DNA of 36,918 nt from Actinomycetota bacterium (GCA_027313705.1 DAHVDE010000116.1:1-36918); one strand, 5' to 3'; shown: positions 18,005 to 25,605, counted from the stretch's first letter. Made by a program: numbers and translations. The notes: a model not told the origin generated them from the letters alone.

Positions 18005-18338
18005 GGTAAGCGGCCTGGACGATTTCGGCCGCTTCCCGGATGGCCCGTTCGCGGATGTCGGCGTCGGGATCGGCGAGCGCGTGCTCGGCGGCGTGCAGGC
18101 GCGTGGCGACCGAGGGCCGGCGCTCGATCGCAATGGTGGCGCCCCAGCGCTGGTAGAAGTGCCGGATCGGGAAGACGCTGTCTTCTTGGCCGGCCTGGGT
18201 GAAGGCATCCTGGATTTCCTGGAAGAACTCAGGCAGCCGGGAGGGCACGAGGACAGCTACCGCTTGCCGCAGCGCGTCGAGCGTCAGCGCTGGCGTGGCT
18301 ATCAGCGGCTCGTCACCTTGCACCCGCTCAGCTGTCAT
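17985..18338 (-). CDS. DUF6247 family protein
   Basis: 117 residues, mostly helical: TLDALRQAVAVLVPSRLPEF, FYQRWGATIAIERRPSVATR, HAADP-like end ADPDADIRERAIREAAEIVQ. This is the pattern of DUF6247, small actinobacterial proteins of unknown function usually found upstream of a small partner gene, possibly antitoxin-like. The ATG at 18338 has a strong Shine-Dalgarno (AAGGAGG, eight bases away), favouring it over an upstream in-frame start at 18371. The downstream partner has been truncated by an IS, so the pair is probably no longer functional as a unit. Confidence 0.65.
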   Translation of the reverse strand: MTAERVQGDEPLIATPALTLDALRQAVAVLVPSRLPEFFQEIQDAFTQAGQEDSVFPIRHFYQRWGATIAIERRPSVATRLHAAEHALADPDADIRERAIREAAEIVQAAYREVAVG

Positions 18339-18897
18339 CGGTGGTGCCTCCTTGTTCCAGGCCAAGGACAACCGCGCCAGGTGTCACTTGGCCCTGCACT
18401 CGCCTGGGCAGTGCGGTGGCTCCAAGTAGGCCACCTGCTGACCGGCGGGTCCGGGAACCACCTTCGCCGAAGGTGACCGAGAACCAGGACTAGGCCCGCG
18501 CCTGCCTGACAACTTGCTAGCCGTCCTGATGGCGGTCAGCATCGCGGCCGACAGCAAACAAAGGACAAGGGCTCGATGTCTTAGCTCGCGTGGCCCGGAG
18601 CTGGCGGCGCCGTACCGCGAGAAGCCGGCGGAGGCCGGGCAATCTCGCTGCGGTGGCGCTGGAGTTCGGCTGGGTCGGCGAGCGGGCCGGGGTGGGCTAG
18701 CTTGCCCGGGTTGATGACTCGCCAGGTCCCCGAGGAACACCAGCACGGTCAAGTCGAACGATCAGCGGATCAGCATGCAAACGATCTTGAGCGGCACCCG
18801 GTCAGCCAGCCATCACAGCGCTAGCCTCTCAGGCAAACGGGCAACTCAACACCGCGATCCAGTTTGCGGTCACCACAAGATCCAGATCTGGCATACA
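18339..18897. other. 559-base region without a recognisable gene
   Basis: Open frames exist on both strands (for example 18384-18752 minus) but have the Pro/Arg/Ser composition of chance high-GC frames, with no ribosome binding site and no family motif. Probably the upstream region of the DUF6247 gene plus decayed DNA from the accessory region. No RNA gene or clear repeat is seen. Confidence 0.5.
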
Positions 18898-20457
18898 TTA
18901 CGGCTTAGATGAAGAAAAGTACCAGCATGTCGACAAATCTAATTCCCGATTAGCAGGTGGCAGACGGTATGCGCGGTTGCGGCTGGCGGGCGGGGCGGTC
19001 GCTATTAGTTGTCCGGCTGTGACGAGGCGGGCAAGGTGGCGGTTGGTCATGGCTTTGCTGAGACCGGTGGCCCTGGCGATGTCGGCGGCGGTGAGGTCTT
19101 GCTGGCCGGTAAAGAGCGCGAGGATCTCGGCGGGCCGCCCGGCGAGGTTTCCGCGCGCGCGGGAGAGGTCTCTTCCCGCGCCGGACTCGTCGCTGCTGGG
19201 TGTGTCGCGGGTGAAGGTGACGGTGAAGTGGCTGATCGCATTGGAGAGCTTCGCTGATGCGGTGCCCGAGCGGCGCAGTTGCCCGAGCATTGCAGGGATG
19301 CCGGTACCCCGGTTTTCGCAGATGACCCGGTCGCTGCCGGGTAGTTGCACTTCCTGGAGCAAGGCCGAAAGGACGGGGTTGCGGGACGAGGTGACTCCCT
19401 CAGTGCCGAGTTCGCCCTCGGCCACGGGACCGAACAGGCCTCCGGGGTTCCGCACGACGAGCCGCCTTGGGTACATCTCGACCTGGACCTGTGCTCCTCG
19501 TGACGGCGGTGAGTAGTCCCGGTGCATGATGGCGTTGACGACCGCTTCTCGCAGCGCCTCCACCGGGTACTCGTAGACGTCTTGCCTGCCGATTCCCCGC
19601 ACGGTGCCCGCGAGCCGCATGTTCCTCGTGATGGCATCCACAGCATCGGAGACCATCCAGGGGACCGCACCGTTCAGCGAGCGGTTGTCGATGAATCGCG
19701 GCCCGCCCTCCGGGACGACGCCCACCTGATCCGAGGGGAACATCACGAAGGTGACGTTCAACTGCGGGAAGAACTCCTGGGGGTAGGTCCCGAGCGTCAG
19801 CAGGCCTGCCAGTGACGGCACCAGCCTGTCCGACTCCGGGGCCTCTGGCACCAGAACGCCGAGCCGCCGCAGGGCCACCTTATCGGATACCAGGCGAAAT
19901 GCCCGGGGCTGCCGACGCCGCATCCGCTGCAGAAGCGCCGAGACAGCGTCATCGTCCAGATCGACGGTCGACGCCCCAGCGACCGGCTCCCTGTCGGCGC
20001 GCGGCTGCCCCCGATTCGCGTGCAGCAGCGCGACCTCGTAGTCCGACAGCTTCCGGTCCCCGCCCTTGATGAATGATCCTTGGTATTCCCCGCGGCCACG
20101 CACGTATGCGGGCTTGCTGAGCGGGCTGATCTCGGGAACTTCGGCCACCACAACCTGGGCGCCCTCGAACGGGAGGATGTCTATCACAGTCCGGACCGGA
20201 GGATGGATATCGTCCGCGCATGCACGAGCGAGCGCGTCCCGCGTCTTCACCGCGTCGAACCCGGGAGCGGGCCGGAAACCCGTTCCCTCGTCCAGCCCCA
20301 AGATCACCGTGCCGCCGGCGCTGTTGCTGAACGCGCTGAGTGTCTCAGCCAGCGATTTCGGCAGCTTCCCAACCGCCGACTTCACCTCGACCGAGTGCGT
20401 GTCCGCTCTGACAGAGCGAAGCTCAGCCACCAGACGGTTCAGGCTTTCAGTATCCAC
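18898..20457 (-). CDS. AlbA_2 (Schlafen-type)/GHKL ATPase/winged-helix regulator
   Basis: 519 residues. Domain order: AlbA_2/Schlafen-AAA_4 type nucleic-acid binding domain (~15-140; EVKSAVGKLPKSLAETLSAF, SNSAGGTVILGLDE); a GHKL-like ATPase domain (~265-430) with N-box EALREAVVNAIMHRDYS (300-316), G1-like VVRNPGGLFG and G2-like NRGTGIP (382-388); then a winged helix (~440-495; AADIARATGLSKAMTNRHLA). Such proteins are often named ATP-binding or RecG-related; some act as transcription regulators and related Schlafen-type domains occur in phage defence. GTG start with GGAGG five bases upstream. An array of repeated motifs lies 75-120 bases upstream, suggesting autoregulation. Intact and full-length. 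Confidence 0.8.
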   Translation of the reverse strand: MDTESLNRLVAELRSVRADTHSVEVKSAVGKLPKSLAETLSAFSNSAGGTVILGLDEGTGFRPAPGFDAVKTRDALARACADDIHPPVRTVIDILPFEGAQVVVAEVPEISPLSKPAYVRGRGEYQGSFIKGGDRKLSDYEVALLHANRGQPRADREPVAGASTVDLDDDAVSALLQRMRRRQPRAFRLVSDKVALRRLGVLVPEAPESDRLVPSLAGLLTLGTYPQEFFPQLNVTFVMFPSDQVGVVPEGGPRFIDNRSLNGAVPWMVSDAVDAITRNMRLAGTVRGIGRQDVYEYPVEALREAVVNAIMHRDYSPPSRGAQVQVEMYPRRLVVRNPGGLFGPVAEGELGTEGVTSSRNPVLSALLQEVQLPGSDRVICENRGTGIPAMLGQLRRSGTASAKLSNAISHFTVTFTRDTPSSDESGAGRDLSRARGNLAGRPAEILALFTGQQDLTAADIARATGLSKAMTNRHLARLVTAGQLIATAPPASRNRAYRLPPANRELDLSTCWYFSSSKP

Positions 20458-20527
20458 CGGCGCCTCCAGCTCCCGCGCGGATGCCGGCGCATCAGCCGCG
20501 TACGCGGCTCCGCATCATGCGCCAGGA

Positions 20528-20578
20528 CGTCAGTCTACCATCGGTCTACCATGTGATGCGACTGACAGTAGACTGACG
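20528..20578. promoter_or_regulatory. Operator-like repeat array upstream of the AlbA_2 gene
   Basis: A perfect 11-bp inverted repeat, CGTCAGTCTAC (20528-20538) and GTAGACTGACG (20568-20578). Inside it the left side repeats GTCTACCAT at 20533 and 20544, and the right side repeats ACTGAC at 20561 and 20572, both with an 11-bp period (one helical turn). It is 71-121 bases upstream of the GTG at 20457. Likely binding sites for an oligomeric repressor, probably the product of that gene (inference). Confidence 0.65.
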
Positions 20579-20776
20579 GCAGTACGGCGCTGCCGACCAG
20601 GCGTGCCAACAGGCCAGCGAGCCCAAGTCCGGTGACGAGAGAGACGACGATAGTGCTCAGACATCCTGAAATGCCAGGTCAGAGTAAAGGATCTAGACGG
20701 ACGGTCGGAGTAACCACTCCCACCTGCCCCGTCCGTGGCCTTTCCCTACTCCGGCCGTGGGCTGGTCCGTGCTCGT

Positions 20777-20797
20777 CCGTGGCCGGTTCCGCCACGG
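20777..20797. terminator. Perfect GC hairpin, possible terminator or protein-binding site
   Basis: CCGTGGC, seven-base loop, GCCACGG. No T-run follows on either strand, so a Rho-independent terminator is not assured. The same core sequence recurs as GTCCGTG several times between 20728 and 20840. Confidence 0.3.
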
Positions 20798-20851
20798 TCG
20801 GGTGGACCGCTTGGGCACGGAACCCGGCACCCACGGACGCATAGCGGACGT

Positions 20852-20926
20852 CATGACTACGCCGATACCGGAAGCACGGTCAGCCGATGAGACGATGAAT
20901 CCGCCCGCCTCGTGACAGGCGCAGCG
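20852..20926. repeat. Direct repeat copy 1 (75 bp), left boundary of 6.1-kb block
   Basis: Identical to 27030-27103 except for one extra T in this copy, which changes CGCCCGTGAC to CGCCTCGTGAC. Both copies begin CATGACTACGCCGATACCGG and end GACAGGCGCAGCG. In this copy the ATG-led frame (MTTPIPEARSADETM...) stops after 20 codons because of the extra base. Sequence outside the 75 bases is unrelated on both sides. Confidence 0.9.
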
Positions 20927-21032
20927 CCTTGACGCTTGGGCGAGTCAGGAAGGTGATGATCTGGGCCGGCTGTTCCAGGTAATGGACCTGCCGGACAGGA
21001 TGTACCAGTGTTCCCGCTCAGGGAATTTCTCG

Positions 21033-21236
21033 TTATATTCCTTCACTTGCCTGTCTAAGCTCTTCGATGTGATAGGGGCACAGGAAAACCGAGAGCCGGT
21101 GTTGCACGTCTTTCATCTCGGCCTCTAGCGGCACTGAGAGCGGCTCGTGTCGTTTCAGCTCGTCGCATACATTCCAGATCGCGTTGCACAACGAAGAACC
21201 TTCTTTCGTCCCTTCGCTGCCAGCGCTGAACTTCAT
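21033..21236 (-). CDS. Small unknown protein, 67 residues
   Basis: Last gene of a four-gene minus-strand operon. The likely start is the ATG at 21236, eight bases after the stop of the gene before it; the frame is open a little further (to 21284) but that overlaps the upstream gene. The sequence (SLCNAIWNVCDELKRHEPLS, LEAEMKDVQHRLSVFLCPYH) looks helical with three cysteines and an acidic C-terminus. No family is recognised. Base composition is less G/C-rich than the surrounding core genes. Confidence 0.5.
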   Translation of the reverse strand: MKFSAGSEGTKEGSSLCNAIWNVCDELKRHEPLSVPLEAEMKDVQHRLSVFLCPYHIEELRQASEGI

Positions 21237-21244
21237 ACGCCGTT

Positions 21245-21514
21245 CTAGCTCACTGCCCGCGCGGCATCCGGCATGGGAGCGCATTCCTCATCAGGCGACA
21301 GCGCGTCGAGCAGAACGCCGATCAGCTTGTTCTTGGCAGCGCCGAACTCGGCCGAGAAGCGCTCCAGATCCCCGTTCACCGGCTCCTGGTCCCGCAGTGC
21401 CTTGATGATAGCCAGGTCTGCCGCGTCCACGGCATCCCACAGCACCACCAGCGCTTTTTCAACCGCCGTAACCCAATCCGGGGGCGTCAGTTTCGCCATT
21501 ACCTGTTCCTTCAT
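21245..21514 (-). CDS. Small unknown helical protein, 89 residues
   Basis: Starts at an ATG that overlaps the stop of the upstream HTH gene as ATGA, so the two are translationally coupled. Predicted almost wholly helical: WVTAVEKALVVLWDAVDAAD, IIKALRDQEPVNGDLERF, AAKNKLIGVLLDALSPDE. No cysteines in the core and no transmembrane segment. No family is recognised. An internal ATG at the sixth codon is an alternative start. The tight coupling to an HTH protein suggests they work together. Confidence 0.6.
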   Translation of the reverse strand: MKEQVMAKLTPPDWVTAVEKALVVLWDAVDAADLAIIKALRDQEPVNGDLERFSAEFGAAKNKLIGVLLDALSPDEECAPMPDAARAVS

Positions 21515-21891
21515 GTCGCTAAATGAAACGCCAGGGGCAAGCCAGCCAGGCCCGCCAGTGCGCCAAGAGTCAGCTTACGGTCGGCCGGAACATCTCTATT
21601 ACCCGGCCAGTTCTCATACTCACTCAGATGCGCCGAAGTCATACCGCAGAAGCCTCCAGGGTCCACGCCAATCTCGCCGCGATAGCTGTTAATCCTCACG
21701 GCAGCCTCTTGCAGCGTCCAGCCATACGCCTCACGCCACGCCGGACGCGGGCGCAAATGATAGACACGGGCAAACTCGGCGGCGATCTGCCGGTAACCCA
21801 TGCCCGCCGAGCGCATCCGCTCATGCAGCTCCCGCCTCTCCCCTCGCAGGCTCGTCCGTGCATAAACCACTCCTAAACCACCCCCTTCCAT
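21511..21891 (-). CDS. XRE-type HTH protein, short form
   Basis: 126 residues from the ATG at 21891 (GTG at 21894 also possible), with AAAGGTGAG just upstream. It contains the segment typical of the N-terminus of large actinobacterial XRE-TPR regulators: RSAGMGYRQIAAEFARVYHL, RPAWREAYGWTLQEAAVRIN, GMTSAHLSEYENWP and LGALAGLAGLPL. Those relatives usually carry several hundred further residues; here the protein ends just after the HTH, so it is a stand-alone DNA-binding module or an ancestral truncation. Second gene of the four-gene operon; its stop overlaps the next start. Confidence 0.65.
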   Translation of the reverse strand: MEGGGLGVVYARTSLRGERRELHERMRSAGMGYRQIAAEFARVYHLRPRPAWREAYGWTLQEAAVRINSYRGEIGVDPGGFCGMTSAHLSEYENWPGNRDVPADRKLTLGALAGLAGLPLAFHLAT

Positions 21892-21941
21892 CACTCACCT
21901 TTGGTCGCACCTCGGCTGCCGGCCGCTCCAGTCGTCACGGA

Positions 21942-22295
21942 TCATCTGGCGCACTCGGAGGAGCTCTCAGTCGTGCTGCTCAACCTGAGCAGCATCTCCG
22001 GAATCGGCGCAGGCGACCCGAGGCTCACTTGCACCGCCGCTAGCTGAGCATCGCCGACTTTTCCCGCAATGTACGCGGCGAGCACGCGGCAATAGTGAAT
22101 CCCGCGCGGCTTGCACAGGACGCCGTTCTGCCCGCCGTGCGCGTTGCAGAACGAACACCACTCGGTGCAAGAAACGATCGCGGCCTGCTCGACTAGCTCC
22201 CTGACGTGCGACTCGCCCGGCGAGGCACTAACAACCTTGGCCACTGCACTGCGTGAATGTTCCTGCCGCATGGTCACGCTAACTATTATGACCAT
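21942..22295 (-). CDS. Small Cys-rich protein with a CX3CX2C motif
   Basis: 117 residues, probably the first gene of the operon that continues with the HTH gene 50 bases on. The middle reads SCTEWCSFCNAHGGQNGVL then CKPRGIHYCRVLAAYIAGK: cysteines at 43, 47, 50, 61 and 69, plus C115 near the end. The CX3CX2C spacing equals the radical SAM cluster motif, but the protein is far too short for that fold, so a zinc or small Fe-S site is more likely. The start could be the ATG at 22295 or the ATG at codon 9 (22271). An A/T-rich TAATAG patch lies around the first start. No family is recognised. Confidence 0.55.
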   Translation of the reverse strand: MVIIVSVTMRQEHSRSAVAKVVSASPGESHVRELVEQAAIVSCTEWCSFCNAHGGQNGVLCKPRGIHYCRVLAAYIAGKVGDAQLAAVQVSLGSPAPIPEMLLRLSSTTESSSECAR

Positions 22296-22375
22296 GGCAT
22301 TTATGCCAGCGGAAGATGACAGGCGTTGGCAAGGGGGTTAACATGGGGGCCGTTAGCCTATGACATCATGAACGC

Positions 22376-23404
22376 ATGCGCCTGCTGATTCTTGGTGGCA
22401 CTTGGTTCCTGGGCCGGACACTGGCTGAACAGGCTGTGAGGCAGCAGTGGCAGGTCACGACTTTTTCCCGGGGACGCAACGGCCACGACGTACCCGGCAC
22501 CGTGGCCATCAGAGGCGATCGTAACCGCGAGGCTGACCTTGTCGCCTTGGCCAGCGCCGGACGCTGGGATGCTGTGGTGGATACCTCTGGCTATTCACCC
22601 GAAATGGTGGCCGTGTCCGCAGCGGCGCTCCGGCCGGTTTCAGATCACTATGTCTACCTGTCGACAGTGAATGCCTACCGCGGGTGGCCGGATGAACCAC
22701 TGAAGGACGACTCTCCGATTTTCGATGCCGCCGATGCCGTCGGCAGCGAAAGAGTTGATGCGGGCAAGGGGTCATCGGTTGCCTATGGCCCGCTCAAGGC
22801 CGCGTGCGAAATGGCTGCCGAGTGTCATTTTGCGAATCACGACTGCCTGGTGCTGCGGCCTGGCGTGGTGCTTGGTCCCTATGAATACGTCGGCCGGCTG
22901 CCGTGGCTGCTGGCCCGTATGCGCAAAGGCGGTCCTGTGCTCGCGGCCGGAGATCCGTCCCGGCTCATTCAGCCGGTTGACGTGCGTGATCTGGCAGAAT
23001 TCATCCTGCTAGGGATTTCGAATAGACTCAGCGGCAGCATGAACGTAACTGCGCCGATCGGGCATTCTAGCTACGGGGAGCTGCTTAGCGCTTGCAATGA
23101 GGTTACAGGAAACCGCGCGGAACTTGTCTGGGTCAGTGAGCAGTGGCTTTCTGAGCAAGATGTGAAGCCATGGACAGAGATACCGCTATGGCGAATGTCG
23201 CCCGGCGCGTGGGCAGTTTCTTCAGACAGGGCTGTCAGCGCTGGTCTCATATGCCGGAGCCTAGGCGAAACGGTTGCGGATACCTGGGAATGGCTCGGCC
23301 ACGAGCAGCCCATTCCGCACCAGCGAGCTAGCGAAATCGGCATCGACTCAGCGAAGGAACGGCGGCTACTCGCTGCCTGGAACAATAGCGGCGCCCGGCG
23401 GTAG
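22376..23404 (+). CDS. NAD-dependent epimerase/dehydratase family protein (extended SDR)
   Basis: 342 residues, Rossmann fold. N-terminal nucleotide-binding GGTWFLGRTLAEQA (residues ~7-20), VVDTSGYSPEMV (~66-77), STVNAYRGW (~95-103) and the catalytic YxxxK as VAYGPLKAACEMA. C-terminal part carries substrate-binding PVDVRDLAEFILLG. Closest in style to actinobacterial reductases/epimerases of unknown substrate. Less G/C-rich than neighbours, with many A/T third positions, indicating transfer. Divergent from the four-gene operon (80-base gap) and its 3' end overlaps the XRE-TPR gene by 39 bases convergently. TAGCCT at 22354-22359 is a plausible -10; an ATG at 22368 opens a six-codon frame (MNACAC) overlapping the true start. 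Confidence 0.8.
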   Translation: MRLLILGGTWFLGRTLAEQAVRQQWQVTTFSRGRNGHDVPGTVAIRGDRNREADLVALASAGRWDAVVDTSGYSPEMVAVSAAALRPVSDHYVYLSTVNAYRGWPDEPLKDDSPIFDAADAVGSERVDAGKGSSVAYGPLKAACEMAAECHFANHDCLVLRPGVVLGPYEYVGRLPWLLARMRKGGPVLAAGDPSRLIQPVDVRDLAEFILLGISNRLSGSMNVTAPIGHSSYGELLSACNEVTGNRAELVWVSEQWLSEQDVKPWTEIPLWRMSPGAWAVSSDRAVSAGLICRSLGETVADTWEWLGHEQPIPHQRASEIGIDSAKERRLLAAWNNSGARR

Positions 23405-25048
23405 GGCTTTGGGCGCAGCGACAGCCGTGAACGCCGCAATGCGCCCGATAAGGTTCTTTGCCATCCTGGGCCGCGCCGAATGCGATTTGCCGGCAAGGGC
23501 GACGGAGATGTTCCCGAGACGCTCAACCAGGCCGTAGCGCCGCTGGCCGGACTCTAGTTCCCAGATCGGCGTCAGGGTCTCCTCGACCGCGTCTGCGTGG
23601 CCCTGGGCCAGTTCAGCATAGGCAAGATCCGCTCTGGCCAGGACGCTGACGCGCTGTCCGGCCTGGTCTTCGGGCTGCAACCGGATTGCCTCCCGAGCGC
23701 GCTCAGCCGACTGAAACGCATCCCCGATTGCCAGCAGCGCGCTGGCCGCTGACATCGTCTGGCGGGCCGGACCCCAGGCAAACTGACCGCCGATCACATC
23801 ACGAAGTTCGTCGCCACCGCTGTCACCGATGCCATCGCGGTCACGATCAGCCAGCGCCAGAGCAGCGCGGGTACGCTCCGGGTCGCCGACGTGCGACCAC
23901 GCACGAGCCAGAACGCTGTGCAGGTGAGCCCGTGCAGAACCGGCCGGTGCCAGGGCGACGCCAGCCTCAGCGAGCTTCACTCCCTCCGCAGCGCGGCCAC
24001 GCCAGTACGCCGTGATGGCCTGCATCCCCAGAGCCCACGACTGCAACGACCGGTAACCGATCATCTCAGCGTAGAGCGACGAAGCGTGAGACTGCTCAAT
24101 GACTGCGGGCCATATGCCAAGGTCGAACGACGCTTCTGCCATCAGCGCACAGAGCTGGCCGGTAATCAAATACAGATCGGCGCTCTGGCCAGGCCGTTTC
24201 GTGCGTTCCTCCAACCGCAACGCCAGATCACGGGACTCACGGCATTCCGACAGGAACGCAATCGGCGAGATGCTGCCGAAATTACGGGCCAGATAGATGA
24301 CATGCGCCCGCAGATAGTCAATGCTCGCATCCGGCACAAGTCTCCCGGCATGGTCGGCAGCCTTGTCACCCGACTCATGCGCCGTTGCCATAACCAGCGC
24401 CCCGACATCAGTCCAGAATGCAATCTCGCGACCGACCGGCGGCGATGCCTGTTTCTTGCCGCCAAGTTCACGGGGAGACAGCCCGAAAAGCTCGCATAGC
24501 AGGGGCCGGTAGAATTCGTCGGGTACATAGTGACCGTTTTCCCATCGGGATAGCTGTGTCTTCAGGCTCCGCGCGGAAGCTACCGTCATCTTCTTTTTTG
24601 CCGCGAGGTTCGTTATCTCCCACACAGCGCGTCCCTGCGACCAGCCTTTATCGCGGCGCGCGGCCTGGAGTGGAGTTACCGCAAGGCCGGAATCGTCCTG
24701 GTCGTCCATGACGGCGGCGTCCCTGCCGGGCACGTCCGACGGTGCCATGTCCTGTCCCGGGCGGACGAAGCCCAGCTCAGCGAACGGCCGCTGGCACAGC
24801 TCGGCGAGCACCCGGCGGTAGGCCGGGTGCGGATACCGGATGTCCCCGTCTTCCAGCCGGGCCACGTACCGCTCAGAGGGCGACGCCTGCTCTCCCAGCC
24901 TGGCTGCCGCCCGCGTCATGGCGTCGGCGAATTCCTGCCGGGTCTCGCGACGTTCCTCCTCGCGGATGCGGCGCAAGACCACGTTCGGCCTCTTGCGCGT
25001 TTCGCGTTCCGGGCGCTCGCGAATCGCGCCGGACTCCGGCGGGGTCAA
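23366..25048 (-). CDS. XRE family regulator with two HTH segments and TPR-like C-terminus
   Basis: Up to 560 residues. First HTH-like region ~20-90 (VVLRRIREEERRETRQEFAD ... YVARLEDGDIRYPHPAYRRV), second ~125-195 (LQAARRDKGWSQGRAVWEIT ... LKTQLSRWENGHYVPDEFYR, LFGLSPRELG), then helical TPR-like repeats from ~240 to ~530 (AEMIGYRSLQSWALGMQAIT, WSHVGDPERTRAALALADRD). Large actinobacterial XRE-TPR proteins regulate nearby genes, sometimes in response to a small peptide or partner. The start is uncertain: TTG at 25048 (GGGGAG upstream) or GTG at 24982 (AAGAGG six bases upstream, 538 residues). Upstream, CCCG-AAAA-CGGG near 25056 is a small dyad. Confidence 0.75.
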   Translation of the reverse strand: MTPPESGAIRERPERETRKRPNVVLRRIREEERRETRQEFADAMTRAAARLGEQASPSERYVARLEDGDIRYPHPAYRRVLAELCQRPFAELGFVRPGQDMAPSDVPGRDAAVMDDQDDSGLAVTPLQAARRDKGWSQGRAVWEITNLAAKKKMTVASARSLKTQLSRWENGHYVPDEFYRPLLCELFGLSPRELGGKKQASPPVGREIAFWTDVGALVMATAHESGDKAADHAGRLVPDASIDYLRAHVIYLARNFGSISPIAFLSECRESRDLALRLEERTKRPGQSADLYLITGQLCALMAEASFDLGIWPAVIEQSHASSLYAEMIGYRSLQSWALGMQAITAYWRGRAAEGVKLAEAGVALAPAGSARAHLHSVLARAWSHVGDPERTRAALALADRDRDGIGDSGGDELRDVIGGQFAWGPARQTMSAASALLAIGDAFQSAERAREAIRLQPEDQAGQRVSVLARADLAYAELAQGHADAVEETLTPIWELESGQRRYGLVERLGNISVALAGKSHSARPRMAKNLIGRIAAFTAVAAPKALPPGAAIVPGSE

Positions 25049-25352
25049 CCCGCACTCCCCGTTTTCGGGATTTCAGACATCACACCAAGGCCCTTCCCAG
25101 AAACCGGGATCAGCCTACCGGTCGGCGGGGCAGGCTAGAAGTAAAGCCACGGCCGCTCCCGTGACCGTGCGTGATCGTCTCAATGTCTCAGCCCTCGCGC
25201 GTGTCTGCACGTAAAGGGCCATATCTGGCAGTTAGACGAGACCATAAGACAATCACAGGACGTGACATCCTGGCAGGTGCGACAGCCCGACTAGCGCGTG
25301 TCGCGCAGGCGCACGCGCACGGCTCGCGTGCGTCTGCACTATAGGGGCAGCG
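25049..25352. other. 304-base intergenic region with a repeated GTCTGCAC motif
   Basis: No gene. GTCTGCAC occurs at 25203-25210 (followed by GTAAAG) and 25332-25339 (followed by TATAGG), 129 bases apart, possible operator or promoter elements for the XRE-TPR and ATPase-remnant genes that flank it. The CCCGTTTTCGGG-like dyad near 25056 lies just ahead of the XRE start. Confidence 0.35.
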
Positions 25353-25605
25353 TTGCGCGACCGGGCGGGCACTCTCGTCTTGCCGCAGGCCAGCCAACTC
25401 CCCGTCACCACGACCAGCCCCGCAACCGTGGCGGGCGTGGCGCGGGCCGCGCCGTTCGCTGCGCAGCGGCCGTACCGGAGTTTCCTCGAACTGGGCGCAG
25501 TGCCCTGCGCCCGGCTGCACGCCCGCCTCGTCCTAGCCGAATGGGGCCTGGCCGCGCTCAGCGAGACCCCCGAACTCGTGGTGTCAGAGCTGGTCACCAA
25601 CGGGT
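25353..25605 (+). pseudogene. RsbW-like ATP-binding protein, N-terminal remnant
   Basis: From a TTG at 25353 the translation contains RSFLELGAVPCARLHARLVL followed by AEWGLAALSETPELVVSELVTNG, the start of the actinobacterial histidine kinase-like ATPases related to anti-sigma factor RsbW (N-box E..SELVTN). After VTNG the match ends abruptly and the continuing frame (to 25871) has only chance-like sequence, so the ATP-lid and G boxes are missing. These ATPases are often found beside XRE regulators, as here. The region from 25606 to 25994 shows no gene; it has a T-rich patch near 25945 ahead of the antitoxin gene. Confidence 0.6.

Larger units (their letters stand above)
20458..21032. other. 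575-base intergenic region with operator, hairpins and direct-repeat copy 1
   Basis: No full gene. It holds the operator array (20528-20578), a zone with several CCGTGG/GTCCGTG motifs including a perfect 7-bp hairpin CCGTGGC-7-GCCACGG at 20777-20797, and direct-repeat copy 1 (20852-20926). After copy 1 one plus frame reads QRLDAWASQEGDDLGRLFQ and VMDLPDRMYQ, which looks protein-like but has no start and no recognised family; possibly a gene fragment. Confidence 0.5.

Noticed and set aside
18384-18752. 122-codon minus-strand frame
   Set aside because: No start signal, Pro/Ser/Arg-rich chance composition, no recognisable domain.
21942-22295. Radical SAM enzyme suggested by the CX3CX2C motif
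   Set aside because: At 117 residues it cannot hold the radical SAM barrel and lacks the GGE motif.
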